Source of the DNA: Flavobacteriaceae bacterium
GTDB taxonomy: Bacteria; Bacteroidota; Bacteroidia; Flavobacteriales; Flavobacteriaceae
NCBI GenBank assembly: GCA_029248185.1
Contig: JAQWJV010000040.1
Span: forward strand, 1-64,000
DNA length: 64,000 nucleotides
Reading direction: 5' to 3'
The translations under genes and the position numbers were made by a program. Shown here one piece after another: positions 34,458 to 48,862 of the stretch; the stretch's first letter is position 1; each line of letters starts with the position of its first letter. Under the pieces are notes generated by a model, which worked only from the letters and a program-made list of their open reading frames with translations, searched no databases and had not been told where the DNA came from.

Positions 34458-36563
34458 ATGTTCAAATCACACCCTCTCCTACCCAACCAATGGTTTATTC
34501 TTATTGTAATGATTAGTATCTTTTTTTCCTGTGCACAAGAAAACACACTCACTCAAAATAATCTAGAACATGAAACTAGTCCCTATTTACTGCAGCATGC
34601 CAAAAACCCTGTTTTCTGGCAACGTTGGGATCGTGAGGTATATGATCGTCAGAATACGCAAAAAAAGTTACTGGTAGTCAGTATTGGCTATTCCAGTTGT
34701 CATTGGTGTCATGTGATGGAGAAAGAGACTTTTGAAGATCAGGAAGTTGCTGATTTTATGAATGAAAGCTTTATTAGTATTAAGGTAGATCGTGAAGAAA
34801 ATCCAGAAATTGACAACATTTACATAACCGCCACCCAAATGATGACAGGCAGCGGAGGTTGGCCTCTTAATGTAGTTTGTTTACCCGACGGTCGTCCCGT
34901 TTATGGAGGAACCTACCACACCAAGGCACAATGGCTAGAAGTTTTAGGGAAAATTCAAAAGCTGTACGAAAACGATAAAAACCAACTTGAAGAATTTGCC
35001 GATCGGGTAGAGAAAGGAATTCAAGAGGTGAATACTTTTGAAATTTATCCCGAGCCTAAGCTCATTTCTCCCTCCCTATTAGTAAATGAAATGGACTATT
35101 GGATGCGAGCATGGGATTTGAAATGGGGAGGTGAAAAACGTAGCCAAAAATTCATAACCCCTGTAAAGTTCAACTACATCCAACAATATCAAAAACTTAC
35201 GGGTGATGAAAAAATCAAAGCATACTTTGAGAATAGCCTTCAGACTATTGCAAATAGTGGTGTTTTCGATCCGCTAGAGGGAGGTTTCTTCCGCTATACT
35301 GTAGATCCCCATTGGAATATTCCCCATTTTGAGAAAATGCTGTATGATAATGCGCAAATTTTAGGCTTGTATTCCAACGCTTACAAACAAACAAAAAACA
35401 GCGTTTTTAAGGAACGTGTTTATCAAACCTTTTCCTTTTTAAAAGAACGTATGTCCAATCCAGACGGAGGCTATTATGCCGCAATCGATGCTGACAATAA
35501 TGAAGGGGAAGGCCGTTATTATGTATTTACTAAAGAAAGCGTTCAAGCAGCAGCTGATGAGGATTTTGATTTGTTGGTGGCGTATTTTAATATTGACCTC
35601 AACGAACCCTTTGAGGAACATTTTTATAATTTAAAGCTTTCTTCCTTTGATACTGCCTTTTTGGAACAACACAAAATAGACAAAGAAACTTTAGAAGCAA
35701 AAAAAGAGACTTGGATCTCTAAACTCAAAGTAGAAATGCAACAGCGTGAATTTCCATTAATTGACACTAAAATAATTACCTCATGGAACGCTTTGTTGAT
35801 CGTAGGGTTAACTCAAGCTTATGAAGCCTTTGGCGACCCTCAGTTTATAAATGAAGCGGAAAGTATTTATTCCTTTCTAAAAGAAAACACCTACAAAAAG
35901 CGTCATTTTTTCCACACCTTTCAAGAAGGAAAACCAAAAATAGATGGGTTTTTAGAAGATTATGCTTTTATGACGCAAGCGGCTATTGCACTCTATAAAA
36001 CCTCTGGAAATAAAATATTCTTGGAAGATGCGCTTGCTTTCAATGCCATCGTACTCAAAGAATTTAAGGATGATGCCTCGCCTTTTTTTACCTTTACGAA
36101 AGATCCCACACTTTTCACGAAAATTGTTGGGGTGGATGATAACGTTATTCCCTCTGCCAATGCTGTTATGGCTGAAAACTTATGGATCCTTGGACAATGG
36201 ACAGGGGAAGAATCCTATTCTAGGCAAGCGCAGGAAATGCTTCAAGGTGTACTCCCTTACTTTTCAGAGGGAAGAAGCAGTGATTATACTCAGTGGAGTC
36301 AACTCCTTGTCATGGAAGCCTATCCCTATTATGAAGTCGTTATTGTAGGTCCTGAAGCAAAAACTAAAACCATAGAATTCCAAAAAGAATATTATCCCAA
36401 TGTAGTCTTTCAAACCACAACCCTAGCTAGTGATTTACCTTTATTGAAAGATCGTTTTTTTGAAGGAGAAACTTATGTTTATGTTTGTCAAAACAGAGTC
36501 TGCTTGCGTCCAGTTGAAAGTGTGAAAGAAGCGATAGAACAAATGGAAAATTGGGAAAATTAA
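34458..36563 (+). CDS. DUF255 thioredoxin-domain protein (YyaL/SSP411 family), lipoprotein
   Basis: 701 residues. An N-terminal signal with lipobox 'FFSC' (Cys ~25) predicts lipidation. The DUF255 thioredoxin-like domain follows: '[20 protein letters not shown]', '[19 protein letters not shown]' with the C81-x-x-C84 pair, '[12 protein letters not shown]'-like segment and '[20 protein letters not shown]'. The rest is an (alpha/alpha)6 barrel ('[20 protein letters not shown]', '[18 protein letters not shown]'). Family members are usually described as cytosolic; a lipid anchor would put this one outside the cytoplasm. Function in bacteria is poorly defined. Its stop shares TTAA with convergent mnmA. 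Confidence 0.87.
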   Translation: MFKSHPLLPNQWFILIVMISIFFSCAQENTLTQNNLEHETSPYLLQHAKNPVFWQRWDREVYDRQNTQKKLLVVSIGYSSCHWCHVMEKETFEDQEVADFMNESFISIKVDREENPEIDNIYITATQMMTGSGGWPLNVVCLPDGRPVYGGTYHTKAQWLEVLGKIQKLYENDKNQLEEFADRVEKGIQEVNTFEIYPEPKLISPSLLVNEMDYWMRAWDLKWGGEKRSQKFITPVKFNYIQQYQKLTGDEKIKAYFENSLQTIANSGVFDPLEGGFFRYTVDPHWNIPHFEKMLYDNAQILGLYSNAYKQTKNSVFKERVYQTFSFLKERMSNPDGGYYAAIDADNNEGEGRYYVFTKESVQAAADEDFDLLVAYFNIDLNEPFEEHFYNLKLSSFDTAFLEQHKIDKETLEAKKETWISKLKVEMQQREFPLIDTKIITSWNALLIVGLTQAYEAFGDPQFINEAESIYSFLKENTYKKRHFFHTFQEGKPKIDGFLEDYAFMTQAAIALYKTSGNKIFLEDALAFNAIVLKEFKDDASPFFTFTKDPTLFTKIVGVDDNVIPSANAVMAENLWILGQWTGEESYSRQAQEMLQGVLPYFSEGRSSDYTQWSQLLVMEAYPYYEVVIVGPEAKTKTIEFQKEYYPNVVFQTTTLASDLPLLKDRFFEGETYVYVCQNRVCLRPVESVKEAIEQMENWEN

Positions 36564-37744
36564 GAAATCACCCCAGAACCTATCAATTCCTCATCTTGAT
36601 ACCACGCCACAAACTGCCCTGAAGTAATGGCCGATTGTGGGGCTTGAAAAGAAACGTATAGAGCCTCCTCAGTCTGAAAAAGCGTTGCTTGTTGTAAAGC
36701 TTGTCGGTATCGAATACGAGCCCATACCGTCTTGGTTTCTCCGGGCTCTAAGCTTAAATCTTCCCGAACCCAATGAATATCTTCTTGAGCCACTTTTAAG
36801 GCATAGCGAAACAATCCTGGGTGGGCTTTTCCTTGGCCCACATAGATTGTATTGTCTTCAACATTGGTGTCAATAACAAACAAAGGCTCCACATTCCCTC
36901 CTACTCCCAGTCCTTTTCGCTGACCAATGGTATAAAAATGAGCCCCATTATGTTCGCCAACTACAGCTCCATCTGAAGGTTGATAACGTACTTTTTTTGC
37001 CCGATTGACTAGATCGTTTTGTGGATTTTCAGATTCAGAATAAACCGAAAAATCAGTTGGAATTTCAATAATGGTTCCCGTTTTAGGTTTTAATTGCTGC
37101 TGTAAAAAATCAGGTAATTTTACTTTTCCAATAAAGCACAGTCCTTGGGAATCTTTTTTCTCAGCAGTTACCAAATCTTGCGCCAAAGCAATTTTTCTCA
37201 CTTCTTCTTTTTGCAAATGTCCGATTGGAAATAAAACATGTGCTAATTGCTGTTGTGTCAGCTGGCATAAAAAATAGGATTGATCCTTATTGTTGTCTGC
37301 TCCAGCTTTAAGCTGATGAATAAGGGTTCCCGTTGAGCTTGTAAAAGTACTTTTCTGACAATAATGACCTGTGGCTATGTAAGTTGCACCTAAAGACAAA
37401 GCAATCTCTAAAAAGACATCAAATTTAATCTCACGGTTACAAAGCACATCGGGATTGGGTGTTCGACCCTTTGAGTATTCATCAAACATATAATCTACTA
37501 TCCGTTCCTTGTACTCTTTGCTCAAATCGACGGTTTGAAATGGAATTCCTAGCTTTTCTGCAACCAGCATGGCATCATGACTATCTTCCAGCCAAGGACA
37601 TTCATTGGAGAGGGTTACCGACTCGTCATGCCAGTTTTTCATGAACAAACCAATGACCTCATAGCCTGCTTCTTTCAAAAGATAAGCAGCCACACTGGAA
37701 TCTACACCACCAGAAAGTCCCACAATAACACGTCCCTTACTCAT
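36560..37744 (-). CDS. mnmA: tRNA-specific 2-thiouridylase MnmA
   Basis: 394 residues. Thiolates U34 in tRNA-Lys/Glu/Gln. PP-loop '[20 protein letters not shown]' (~9-28), 'FMKNW', catalytic Cys in '[12 protein letters not shown]' (~103) and the second in '[11 protein letters not shown]' (~203), '[10 protein letters not shown]' in the linker, and a C-terminal beta-barrel. Full length. 27 bp downstream of yidC on the same strand. Confidence 0.96.
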   Translation of the reverse strand: MSKGRVIVGLSGGVDSSVAAYLLKEAGYEVIGLFMKNWHDESVTLSNECPWLEDSHDAMLVAEKLGIPFQTVDLSKEYKERIVDYMFDEYSKGRTPNPDVLCNREIKFDVFLEIALSLGATYIATGHYCQKSTFTSSTGTLIHQLKAGADNNKDQSYFLCQLTQQQLAHVLFPIGHLQKEEVRKIALAQDLVTAEKKDSQGLCFIGKVKLPDFLQQQLKPKTGTIIEIPTDFSVYSESENPQNDLVNRAKKVRYQPSDGAVVGEHNGAHFYTIGQRKGLGVGGNVEPLFVIDTNVEDNTIYVGQGKAHPGLFRYALKVAQEDIHWVREDLSLEPGETKTVWARIRYRQALQQATLFQTEEALYVSFQAPQSAITSGQFVAWYQDEELIGSGVIS

Positions 37745-37771
37745 AGGGCAAAGATAAGCAGTATTAAAGAA

Positions 37772-39595
37772 TTATTTACGCCCTGCTTTTTTCTGTTTTT
37801 CAGCTTCTTCCATTGCTTTTTGAAGGCGCGCAGAAAAACCACCTGCTTTCTTGGGCTTCTTTTTATTTTCCTCAATTTTAGCATGGATTTTATTATCGTC
37901 AATAATAAAATTCTTGATCACCAACATCAAGATGATGGTCAATAAGTTGGAAACAAAATAGTATAAACTCAATCCACTTGCATAATTATTGAAGAAGAAT
38001 AACATCATCAAAGGCATTAAATACATAATGATTTTCATGTTGGGCATCCCCGGTTGTTGAGGCATACTTTGTTGTCCCGTGGTCATTTGAGTGTAAAAGA
38101 AAATCGCAATAGAGGCTAAAATTGGGAACAAACTCACATGATCTCCATAGAAAGGAATACTAAATCCTAATTCTAAAACAGAGTCATAGGAAGATAAGTC
38201 ATCTGCCCACAAGAAACTTTTATCTCGTAACACAAAGGCTACAGGAAAAAAAGAAAATAACGCATAGAAAACAGGAAGTTGAATCAGGGCAGGAATACAT
38301 CCTGACATCGGATTGGCTCCTGCACGAGAGTATAAACTCATGGTTTCTTGTTGTCGTTTTACGGCATCGTCTTTAAACTTTGCATTGATCACTTCAATAT
38401 CCGGACGCAAGAGTTTCATTTTAATCTGGGATACATACGATTTGTAGGTCACAGGAGACATGGCCAATCGAACGATTAAAGTCATGACAATAATGGCAAT
38501 ACCATAGGAAAGGAAAGACGACAAAAATTCAAAAAGAGGTAAGAAGATGAATTTATTAATCCATCCAAAGATCCCCCACCCCATTGGAATAGAGGTTTCT
38601 AAATCCCCTTCTAGGTTTTGTAGCGTTTTATAATCCGTTGGTCCATAATAAAAGCTAAGATTCGTGTTTAAATTTCCTGATGAAAGCACAAGTGGATAGG
38701 CTGTTTCAAAGCTTTTTGTAAACTTTTCTTCCAAAGACTCATCACTTGCAAGGTTGACAGATGTCAAAGCTGCTGATGGGATGGGTGTATCGGGAATTAA
38801 AATGGCACTAAAGAAATGTTGACGATAGGAGATCCATCGAATTCCCTCGCGAGTTTCTTTATCCTCTCCATTCATGGATAAATAATCAACACGGTCCTCT
38901 TCATATCCGAAGGTAAACTCAGTGTATCGATTTTCATAATCTATACTAATGGAGTTTCTGAAGGCATTGGTCTTCCAATCCAATTGAGGTGGAGTTGCAC
39001 TATTCAAAAGACGTTGCATTCCTTCTGTCTTGAGGGTAACGGTATGCAAGTAGCCCGTTTTTGGGAAATGATATTCAAACGCTACATATTGACTTGCGGA
39101 AAGACTTGCCTTCATAACCAAGTGATAAGCATCTCCCAAATCGGCAAGTGTCGGTGAAAAATACATTTCCCTGGTATTCATAATACGTCCATCCAAAGTG
39201 GTCATCATAATGTTGAAGTCCGCATTAGATTGATCAATCAAACGAACGGGAGCATCTTCAAAATTTTCATATTCATCTAATTGAAAAAGGGCTATTTGAC
39301 CTCCTTTAGACTGCACTTCAACACTAAAATTATCTGTTTGAATTTTCACATTCTCAATGGCTTTAGGAACAAATAAAGTCCCTAAATCTCCAAAAGCCTC
39401 CACTTTTTGTTGTTGCACAATGGAGTCTGAAACGGAAACAACTTCGGGAGTAGATGTTGCGGTTGTCCCTTGTTCTGTTGTCACTTGAGTTGGGGTGGCT
39501 TCTTCGGGTCCATTTCTATAGAGCATCCAGGTTAGAATGACTGCAATTAAAATAAATCCTATAAACTGATACGGGTCAAACTTTTTTTCTTCCAT
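37772..39595 (-). CDS. yidC: Membrane protein insertase YidC
   Basis: 607 residues. Inserts inner-membrane proteins, alone or with SecYEG. N-terminal TM anchor ('FIGFILIAVILTWMLYRNG'), a long periplasmic beta-sandwich (~30-340), then the conserved five-TM core: 'SYGIAIIVMTLIVRLAMSPVT', 'YSRAGANPMSGCIPALIQLP', 'VFYALFSFFPVAF', 'MPNMKIIMYLMPLMMLFFFN'. A K-rich cytoplasmic tail ends the protein. 15 bp downstream of pyrG, so the pair is probably co-transcribed. Confidence 0.97.
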   Translation of the reverse strand: MEEKKFDPYQFIGFILIAVILTWMLYRNGPEEATPTQVTTEQGTTATSTPEVVSVSDSIVQQQKVEAFGDLGTLFVPKAIENVKIQTDNFSVEVQSKGGQIALFQLDEYENFEDAPVRLIDQSNADFNIMMTTLDGRIMNTREMYFSPTLADLGDAYHLVMKASLSASQYVAFEYHFPKTGYLHTVTLKTEGMQRLLNSATPPQLDWKTNAFRNSISIDYENRYTEFTFGYEEDRVDYLSMNGEDKETREGIRWISYRQHFFSAILIPDTPIPSAALTSVNLASDESLEEKFTKSFETAYPLVLSSGNLNTNLSFYYGPTDYKTLQNLEGDLETSIPMGWGIFGWINKFIFLPLFEFLSSFLSYGIAIIVMTLIVRLAMSPVTYKSYVSQIKMKLLRPDIEVINAKFKDDAVKRQQETMSLYSRAGANPMSGCIPALIQLPVFYALFSFFPVAFVLRDKSFLWADDLSSYDSVLELGFSIPFYGDHVSLFPILASIAIFFYTQMTTGQQSMPQQPGMPNMKIIMYLMPLMMLFFFNNYASGLSLYYFVSNLLTIILMLVIKNFIIDDNKIHAKIEENKKKPKKAGGFSARLQKAMEEAEKQKKAGRK

Positions 39596-39610
39596 AATTT
39601 ATTTTCAAGT

Positions 39611-43052
<3,442 letters not shown>

Positions 43053-43071
43053 ATTTAATTACTTACAAAAA

Positions 43072-44601
43072 CTATTCCCATTCTATTGTAGCAGGTGGTT
43101 TCGAACTGATATCGTACACTACTCGATTGACTCCTTTCACACTGTTGATGATTTCATTGGAGATTTTTTGCAAAAACTTGTAGGGTAAATCCACCCAATC
43201 TGCAGTCATACCGTCTGTAGATTGAACCGCTCTCAAAGCAACACAACTCTCATAGGTACGCTCGTCTCCCATAACACCTACACTGCTTACAGGAAGAAAA
43301 ATTGCTCCTGCCTGCCATACCTTTTCATATAAATTCCAAGCTTTAAGACCTTGTATAAAGATTGCATCCACTTCTTGAAGCATTCTTATTTTATCGCGGG
43401 TAAGGTCTCCTAAAATTCGAATGGCAAGACCCGGACCTGGAAAAGGGTGTCTTCCTAAAAGTTCGGCATCCATTCCCATACTTTTTCCAACGCTGCGTAC
43501 TTCATCCTTAAACAACATTCGAAGTGGCTCCACTAACTCTAATTTCATATAATCAGGAAGTCCACCCACATTATGGTGTGATTTGATTGTTGCAGAAGGC
43601 CCATTTACAGAAATAGATTCTATTACATCCGGATAAATCGTCCCTTGGGCAAGCCACTTGGCTCCCTCAATTTTTTGTGCTTCGGCATCAAAAACATCAA
43701 TGAAGGTTTTACCAATTATTTTTCTTTTGGTCTCAGGATCAGAAACGCCTTCTAATGCATCTAAAAATTGATCTGTAGCGTCCACTCCTTTAACATTCAA
43801 TCCCATTCCAGCATATTGTACCAAAACTTCATCAAATTCATTCTTTCTGAGCAAGCCGTTGTTTACAAAAATGCAATTTAAATGCGCTCCAATGGCTTTG
43901 TGTAATAACATTGCGGCCACTGAAGAATCAACTCCCCCAGACAAACCCAGTATGACCTTTTCCTCCCCTACTTTTTCTTTCAACTCTTTAATCGTGCTCT
44001 CCACAAAAGAATCAGGTGTCCAATCTTGTTTTACTCCTGAAATATGAACTAAAAAGTTTTCTAAAATCTGCTTTCCGTCATTGGAGTGATAGACCTCAGG
44101 GTGAAATTGAATGGCATAGGTTTCCTCATTCTTAATTTTAAAAGCAGCATTTTCAACATCTTCAGTACTTGCCAATAGCGCTGCTCCTTCGGGAAGGTTC
44201 AAAATCGTATCGGCATGACTCATCCAAACTTGACTGTTTTCAGTCACGTCCTTAAAGAATGGACTGACCGAATCAACCAGAGAAAGATGGGCTCTTCCGT
44301 ATTCACGGGTGTTGGATGGACTTACTTTACCCCCAAAAAAATGAGCTAAATATTGAGCTCCATAGCATACGCCTAGCAGGGGGATTTTACCTTTAATTGC
44401 TGATAAATCAGGATGAGGCGCATCTTCACTGCGAACAGAAAAGGGTGAACCGGATAAAATCACCGCTTTAAAAGAGGAAATGGCTTTTGGAGGGTTGTTA
44501 TAGGGATGGATTTCACAGTAAATAAAAAGCTCCCGAACACGGCGAGCAATTAACTGAGTATACTGTGAACCGAAGTCGAGAATGAGTACTTTTTCTTGCA
44601 T
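43072..44601 (-). CDS. guaA: GMP synthase (glutamine-hydrolysing)
   Basis: Converts XMP to GMP. The track begins at a TTG (44607); the ATG at 44601 gives the canonical '[20 protein letters not shown]'. Glutaminase nucleophile Cys79 in '[17 protein letters not shown]' and '[10 protein letters not shown]'; PP-loop ATP pyrophosphatase '[20 protein letters not shown]'; C-terminal dimerisation domain ending '[13 protein letters not shown]', the universal GuaA terminus. A -7 promoter box lies only three bases before the ATG. Confidence 0.97.
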   Translation of the reverse strand: MQEKVLILDFGSQYTQLIARRVRELFIYCEIHPYNNPPKAISSFKAVILSGSPFSVRSEDAPHPDLSAIKGKIPLLGVCYGAQYLAHFFGGKVSPSNTREYGRAHLSLVDSVSPFFKDVTENSQVWMSHADTILNLPEGAALLASTEDVENAAFKIKNEETYAIQFHPEVYHSNDGKQILENFLVHISGVKQDWTPDSFVESTIKELKEKVGEEKVILGLSGGVDSSVAAMLLHKAIGAHLNCIFVNNGLLRKNEFDEVLVQYAGMGLNVKGVDATDQFLDALEGVSDPETKRKIIGKTFIDVFDAEAQKIEGAKWLAQGTIYPDVIESISVNGPSATIKSHHNVGGLPDYMKLELVEPLRMLFKDEVRSVGKSMGMDAELLGRHPFPGPGLAIRILGDLTRDKIRMLQEVDAIFIQGLKAWNLYEKVWQAGAIFLPVSSVGVMGDERTYESCVALRAVQSTDGMTADWVDLPYKFLQKISNEIINSVKGVNRVVYDISSKPPATIEWE

Positions 44602-44604
44602 GAG

Positions 44605-44612
44605 CAAAAATA
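44605..44612 (-). promoter_or_regulatory. Candidate -7 box (TATTTTTG) abutting the guaA start codon
   Basis: Minus-strand TATTTTTG followed by CTC-ATG. A CTTG (3 of 4 to TTTG) lies 19 bp upstream at 44632-44635. If used, transcription would begin at or next to the ATG. Confidence 0.5.
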
Positions 44613-44683
44613 CAATTTAAGCCGAATTAAACAAGGCTCAGATCAAGAAGTCAGAAGTAAAATATCAACGCCTTTTCAATGCT

Positions 44684-46288
44684 TTAATATTCAACTAAAA
44701 TAAAGTTGGGATTCATGGGGTCTAGGGCATCAAAAAGTCTTGGAAGAAAGTCTGATCCCAATTCCAAATACAAGCTAACGAAATTCAAGCTTCGCTCTTG
44801 TAAAGAATCATTTGGAAACAATTGCTCATGCAGCATAACCAACCTATTAACCTGATCGGAGAGCACGCGTTTTTGTGCTTTGAGTAAGCGCTTTTCAAGA
44901 TGTTCTATCCCTCTTAATTGCTTGACTTCTTGAGCAGCTACTGCCCCTTTAAAGGATTTGTCTGTTTGCTCAACCAATCCATGCAAATCTTCAAACTGCT
45001 TCTTTAATGCTGTTTTCAAAAAGTCAAGATCCAAGTCAATATTACTGATTTGCCTGATTTTCTTATTGATCAATGCATTGCGTTTTAAAAACAACTCAGA
45101 GGCTTTTATCTCCAAGTTTTTCATTTTCTTTCCTTGCTTCTCAGAAAAAAGTAAAGCTGAATTTCGAACTAATAGAATCGGAAAAGGGATATTCAAGTGT
45201 TCAAAATTACTTTTCAACTGAAACCAATAGGCCAACTCTCCTCCTCCCCCGATATAACATAAATTGGGTAATATGACTTCTTGATATACGGGACGTAAAA
45301 TTACATTGGGTGAAAATCGTTCGGGATGCTTATCTAGAAGTGTGTAAAAAGCAGAGGAAGTAAATTTTTGCTCTGTACCATTTAACAGAAAATCTTCTCC
45401 TTCCTTTTCAATTCGATAACGCCCGTGAGTAGTTAAATAAAAGAGATTAATTGCTCTGGGGTTTACCTGAGGTGTGTAATTTTCATCATATCCTTGTTGA
45501 ATTTTTCGAACTTGTGAACTTACTTTTTCAAAGGAAAATTGATTTGTCAGCTCCTCTTTTAAAACGGGCAAAAAAAGATGCTTTAATTCGGCTTTATTGG
45601 GTTCAATAACGACCAATCCCTTATCTCCAAAAAGTTGATTGACTAGTCGAAAAGTCGCTTCGGATAAGCTTTTAGAAGAGCGATAACTGGTTTGAATCCA
45701 CTCTTTAACGGTGTTAGCTTCGGGTTGTGAAACCAAATGCTGTTCAAAAACATGCAAAACTTCTTGAAGATCATCTAAAGGCAAATCCCCTACGGCTCCC
45801 GCAGCTTCGCGATGCCATTTGATACTTTTATCTTGAAATCGGAAGGCGCTAATTTCTTCAAAATCATGATCCTCACTTGCCATCCAATAAACGGGTACAA
45901 AATTAGAATTGGGGTATTTCTTTTTTAGCTGATCACATAAATTGATCGTACTGATTATCTTATAAATAAAATACAGAGGACCAGTCATCAAACACAATTG
46001 ATGCCCCGTTGTAATCGTAAATGTATTGTCTTGTTCTAGCAGATCTAAATTTTCAGCTACCTCAGCCGATGGTTTCAGAATAGCATATTGCTCTCTCAAA
46101 GTTTGGACGAGAACATTTCTATTGGCAGCAGAAAAACTACTTTTCTTGAGTTCAATTTGCGAAGCGAAATTGTCTAATTCAGGAAAAGCACCATAAAAAG
46201 GCTTCAAGGTTTCTTTTGCAGATAAATAATCGCAAATCAAGGTTGAAAAACGACCGGTTTCCTGAAAAGAGAGTTGCTGATTACCCAT
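44684..46288 (-). CDS. bshC: Bacillithiol biosynthesis cysteine-adding enzyme BshC
   Basis: Putative last step of bacillithiol synthesis, joining cysteine to GlcN-malate. Diagnostic region 'TITTGHQLCLMTGPLYFIYK' followed by 'VPVYWMASEDHDFEEI' (~88-140), 'PRAINLFYLTTHGRYRIE' and 'VILRPVYQEVILPNLCYIGG'; a long coiled-coil (~410-480) near the C-terminus, as in the family. The track start (46294) is a TTG; I use the ATG at 46288 (MGNQQLSF). bshA and bshB are not in the window. Implies bacillithiol as low-molecular-weight thiol. Confidence 0.95.
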   Translation of the reverse strand: MGNQQLSFQETGRFSTLICDYLSAKETLKPFYGAFPELDNFASQIELKKSSFSAANRNVLVQTLREQYAILKPSAEVAENLDLLEQDNTFTITTGHQLCLMTGPLYFIYKIISTINLCDQLKKKYPNSNFVPVYWMASEDHDFEEISAFRFQDKSIKWHREAAGAVGDLPLDDLQEVLHVFEQHLVSQPEANTVKEWIQTSYRSSKSLSEATFRLVNQLFGDKGLVVIEPNKAELKHLFLPVLKEELTNQFSFEKVSSQVRKIQQGYDENYTPQVNPRAINLFYLTTHGRYRIEKEGEDFLLNGTEQKFTSSAFYTLLDKHPERFSPNVILRPVYQEVILPNLCYIGGGGELAYWFQLKSNFEHLNIPFPILLVRNSALLFSEKQGKKMKNLEIKASELFLKRNALINKKIRQISNIDLDLDFLKTALKKQFEDLHGLVEQTDKSFKGAVAAQEVKQLRGIEHLEKRLLKAQKRVLSDQVNRLVMLHEQLFPNDSLQERSLNFVSLYLELGSDFLPRLFDALDPMNPNFILVEY

Positions 46289-46381
46289 GAACAATTTTAT
46301 GTAAAGATATTCGTTTTTTTGGGAAAAGAAATTCAGAGTTCCTGTAGAAAGTGTACATTTATTTTTTAAAACTAAAATTCT

Positions 46382-48826
46382 ATGTTACGCCCACACTTCA
46401 GTCTATTTTTTCTTTTATTTATATGGATCACGAATGCCCAGGTAAAGACCCCAGACACTTTTCTGGGATATACACTAGGCACAAATTTCACCCGACACCA
46501 TCAAGTCGTAGATTATTACCGACACCTTGAGGCTAACTCTACCAGTATCAAATTACAAGCTTATGGAAAAACTAACGAAGGTCGTTTACTGCAATTGGCT
46601 TTTATTTCCAGCCCAGAAAATCTTGAAAATCTTGAAAGTATTCGGAAAACACATCTGCAAAACAGTGGGATGGAACCCGGACCCAAAAATGATAACAAAG
46701 TGATCGTTTGGCTAAGTTATAATGTTCATGGAAATGAATCTTCCAGCACAGAAGCTTCTATGAAAACAGCACACGCACTACTTACCCAATATCAAGACTG
46801 GCTCCAAGACACCCTTGTAATTTTAGACCCCTGTATTAATCCTGATGGAAGAGATCGCTATGTGAATTTTTATAATCAAACAAAAAGCTCACCTTATGAT
46901 AGCAATGGCTTGACCCGTGAACATAGCGAATCCTGGCATAATGGACGAAGTAACCACTACATGTTTGACCTCAACAGAGACTGGGCATGGATCACCCAAG
47001 TCGAATCCCAACAAAGACTGAAACAATACAATCAATGGTTGCCACATATCCATGTTGACTTTCACGAACAAGGCATTAATAATCCCTATTATTTTGCTCC
47101 TGCTGCCGAACCATTGCATGAAGTGATTACCGATTTTCAAAAAGAATTTCAAGATACTTTAGGTAAAAATCACGCCAAATACTTTGACCAAGAAGGATGG
47201 TTTTATTTTACCAAACAAACATTTGACCTCCTTTACCCTAGTTATGGAGATACCTACCCAACCAATCTGGGCGCTATAGGAATGACCTATGAACAAGCTG
47301 GTGGGGGTTATGCTGGATTGGGAGTGAACAATAATGAAAATATTGAAGTAACTCTGACCGATCGTATTGCTCATCATTACACCACCGGAATTTCAACGGT
47401 AGAAACAGCCACAAAAAACAAATCGGTCCTCAACAAAAATTACCAAGCGTTTTTTAAGAATCAAAATTTGAAATACAAAAACTTTGTGCTCGAAGGACAT
47501 CCTGATAAGCTTAGTGCGCTGGCGCGATTTTTAGAACATCATGAAATTAAAAGCTACGGACTTGAAAAAAATAGTTCGGTTAAAGGGTATGATTACCAAA
47601 AACAGCGAGTTGGAAATACCTCTTTTTCTCAAAAAGCCTTGGTCGTCCCCACAAACCAACCCAAAGGAAAGATGGCACAAATTCTTTTGGAACCCCAAAC
47701 TAAACTCAATGATTCCCTTACCTACGACATCACTGCATGGTCACTACCCTATGCTTATGGATTAAAAGCCAATGCCACCAGAGAAAACCTTGCAACGGTT
47801 CCATTTCCATCAGCTCTAGAGCCCAATACCCCCCTTTCTAAAAAAGTCTATGGTTATGCACTCCCCTATAAAAGTTTTGCTGATGCTCAATTTTTAGCCG
47901 CCCTTCTCAAAGCGGATTTAGGGGTACGATATAACAGCGTACCTATTACTAATAGTGGAAAATCTTGGGAGCGCGGAAGTCTTTTTGTTCTCAAAGGAGA
48001 TAACCTAAAAAAAGATTCTTACCTAGAAAAGCTAGAAATGCTAGCCACACAATTTGGAAGAACACTCCATCCCATCACCACAGGATATTCTTCCGCCGGT
48101 CCGGATTTAGGAGCAGCAGAAGTTCACTTGATCAAACCCCCTAAAGTTGCGATTTTGAGAACAGATCAAGCCTCAACTTTAAACTATGGTGAAATCTGGC
48201 ATTACTTTGAACAACAATTAGAATACCCGCTAATGCAGGTAGATGAAAGCAGACTAGAATCAGCTTTAGAAACGATGGATCTGCTCATTCTCCCCAATGG
48301 GGATTATGGAAAATGGTCTAGTAATGATTTAAATGAAAAAATCATGGAATGGATTCGTAAAGGTGGGAAAATAATTGCCATAGCGGGAGCACTCGATTAT
48401 TTTGCTAATACCGAGGCGTTCAAACTAAAAAAGAAAGAAGGTCCAGAAACAGACACGACTCTTGTTCCCTACGAGGAGCTGGAACGTACTGAAATTAGTG
48501 AAATTACATCTGGGAGCGTTTTTCCCGTATCTTTAGATAAAACCAATCCTTTAAGCTTTGGATTAGACCGATACTATACCCTAAAATTGAATGAAGATGC
48601 ATTTTCCTTATTAGAAAATGGAAATAACTCCGCTTATCTTTCTGCTAACACTTCACCTGCTGCAGGATTTATAGGGTATAAGGCGCTAGAAAACCAGAAA
48701 AAATCCTTACTCTTTGGTTCAGAAACCAAAGGACGTGGAAGCCTAATTTATTTGGTAGACAATGTCCTGTTCAGAGGATTTTGGTATTCAGGCAAAATGG
48801 TATTCGCAAATGCTTTATTTTTTTAA
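46382..48826 (+). CDS. Secreted M14 zinc carboxypeptidase family protein
   Basis: 814 residues with Sec signal ('FFLLFIWITNAQ'). Peptidase domain ~25-350: zinc ligands in 'NVHGNESSS' (H116, E119) and in 'HVDFHEQG', Asn-Pro-Asp-Gly-Arg in 'CINPDGRDRY', and the catalytic Glu in 'MTYEQAGGGYAG'. The C-terminal part (~600-700) resembles a class I glutaminase-like fold without catalytic residues ('PPKVAILRTD' ... 'MDLLILPNGDYG' ... 'WIRKGGKIIAIAGA'). A periplasmic or outer-surface peptidase. Divergent from bshC. Confidence 0.9.
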   Translation: MLRPHFSLFFLLFIWITNAQVKTPDTFLGYTLGTNFTRHHQVVDYYRHLEANSTSIKLQAYGKTNEGRLLQLAFISSPENLENLESIRKTHLQNSGMEPGPKNDNKVIVWLSYNVHGNESSSTEASMKTAHALLTQYQDWLQDTLVILDPCINPDGRDRYVNFYNQTKSSPYDSNGLTREHSESWHNGRSNHYMFDLNRDWAWITQVESQQRLKQYNQWLPHIHVDFHEQGINNPYYFAPAAEPLHEVITDFQKEFQDTLGKNHAKYFDQEGWFYFTKQTFDLLYPSYGDTYPTNLGAIGMTYEQAGGGYAGLGVNNNENIEVTLTDRIAHHYTTGISTVETATKNKSVLNKNYQAFFKNQNLKYKNFVLEGHPDKLSALARFLEHHEIKSYGLEKNSSVKGYDYQKQRVGNTSFSQKALVVPTNQPKGKMAQILLEPQTKLNDSLTYDITAWSLPYAYGLKANATRENLATVPFPSALEPNTPLSKKVYGYALPYKSFADAQFLAALLKADLGVRYNSVPITNSGKSWERGSLFVLKGDNLKKDSYLEKLEMLATQFGRTLHPITTGYSSAGPDLGAAEVHLIKPPKVAILRTDQASTLNYGEIWHYFEQQLEYPLMQVDESRLESALETMDLLILPNGDYGKWSSNDLNEKIMEWIRKGGKIIAIAGALDYFANTEAFKLKKKEGPETDTTLVPYEELERTEISEITSGSVFPVSLDKTNPLSFGLDRYYTLKLNEDAFSLLENGNNSAYLSANTSPAAGFIGYKALENQKKSLLFGSETKGRGSLIYLVDNVLFRGFWYSGKMVFANALFF

Positions 48827-48862
48827 AATTGTCTGGATTTAAAGCGATTGTGAATTTATTAA

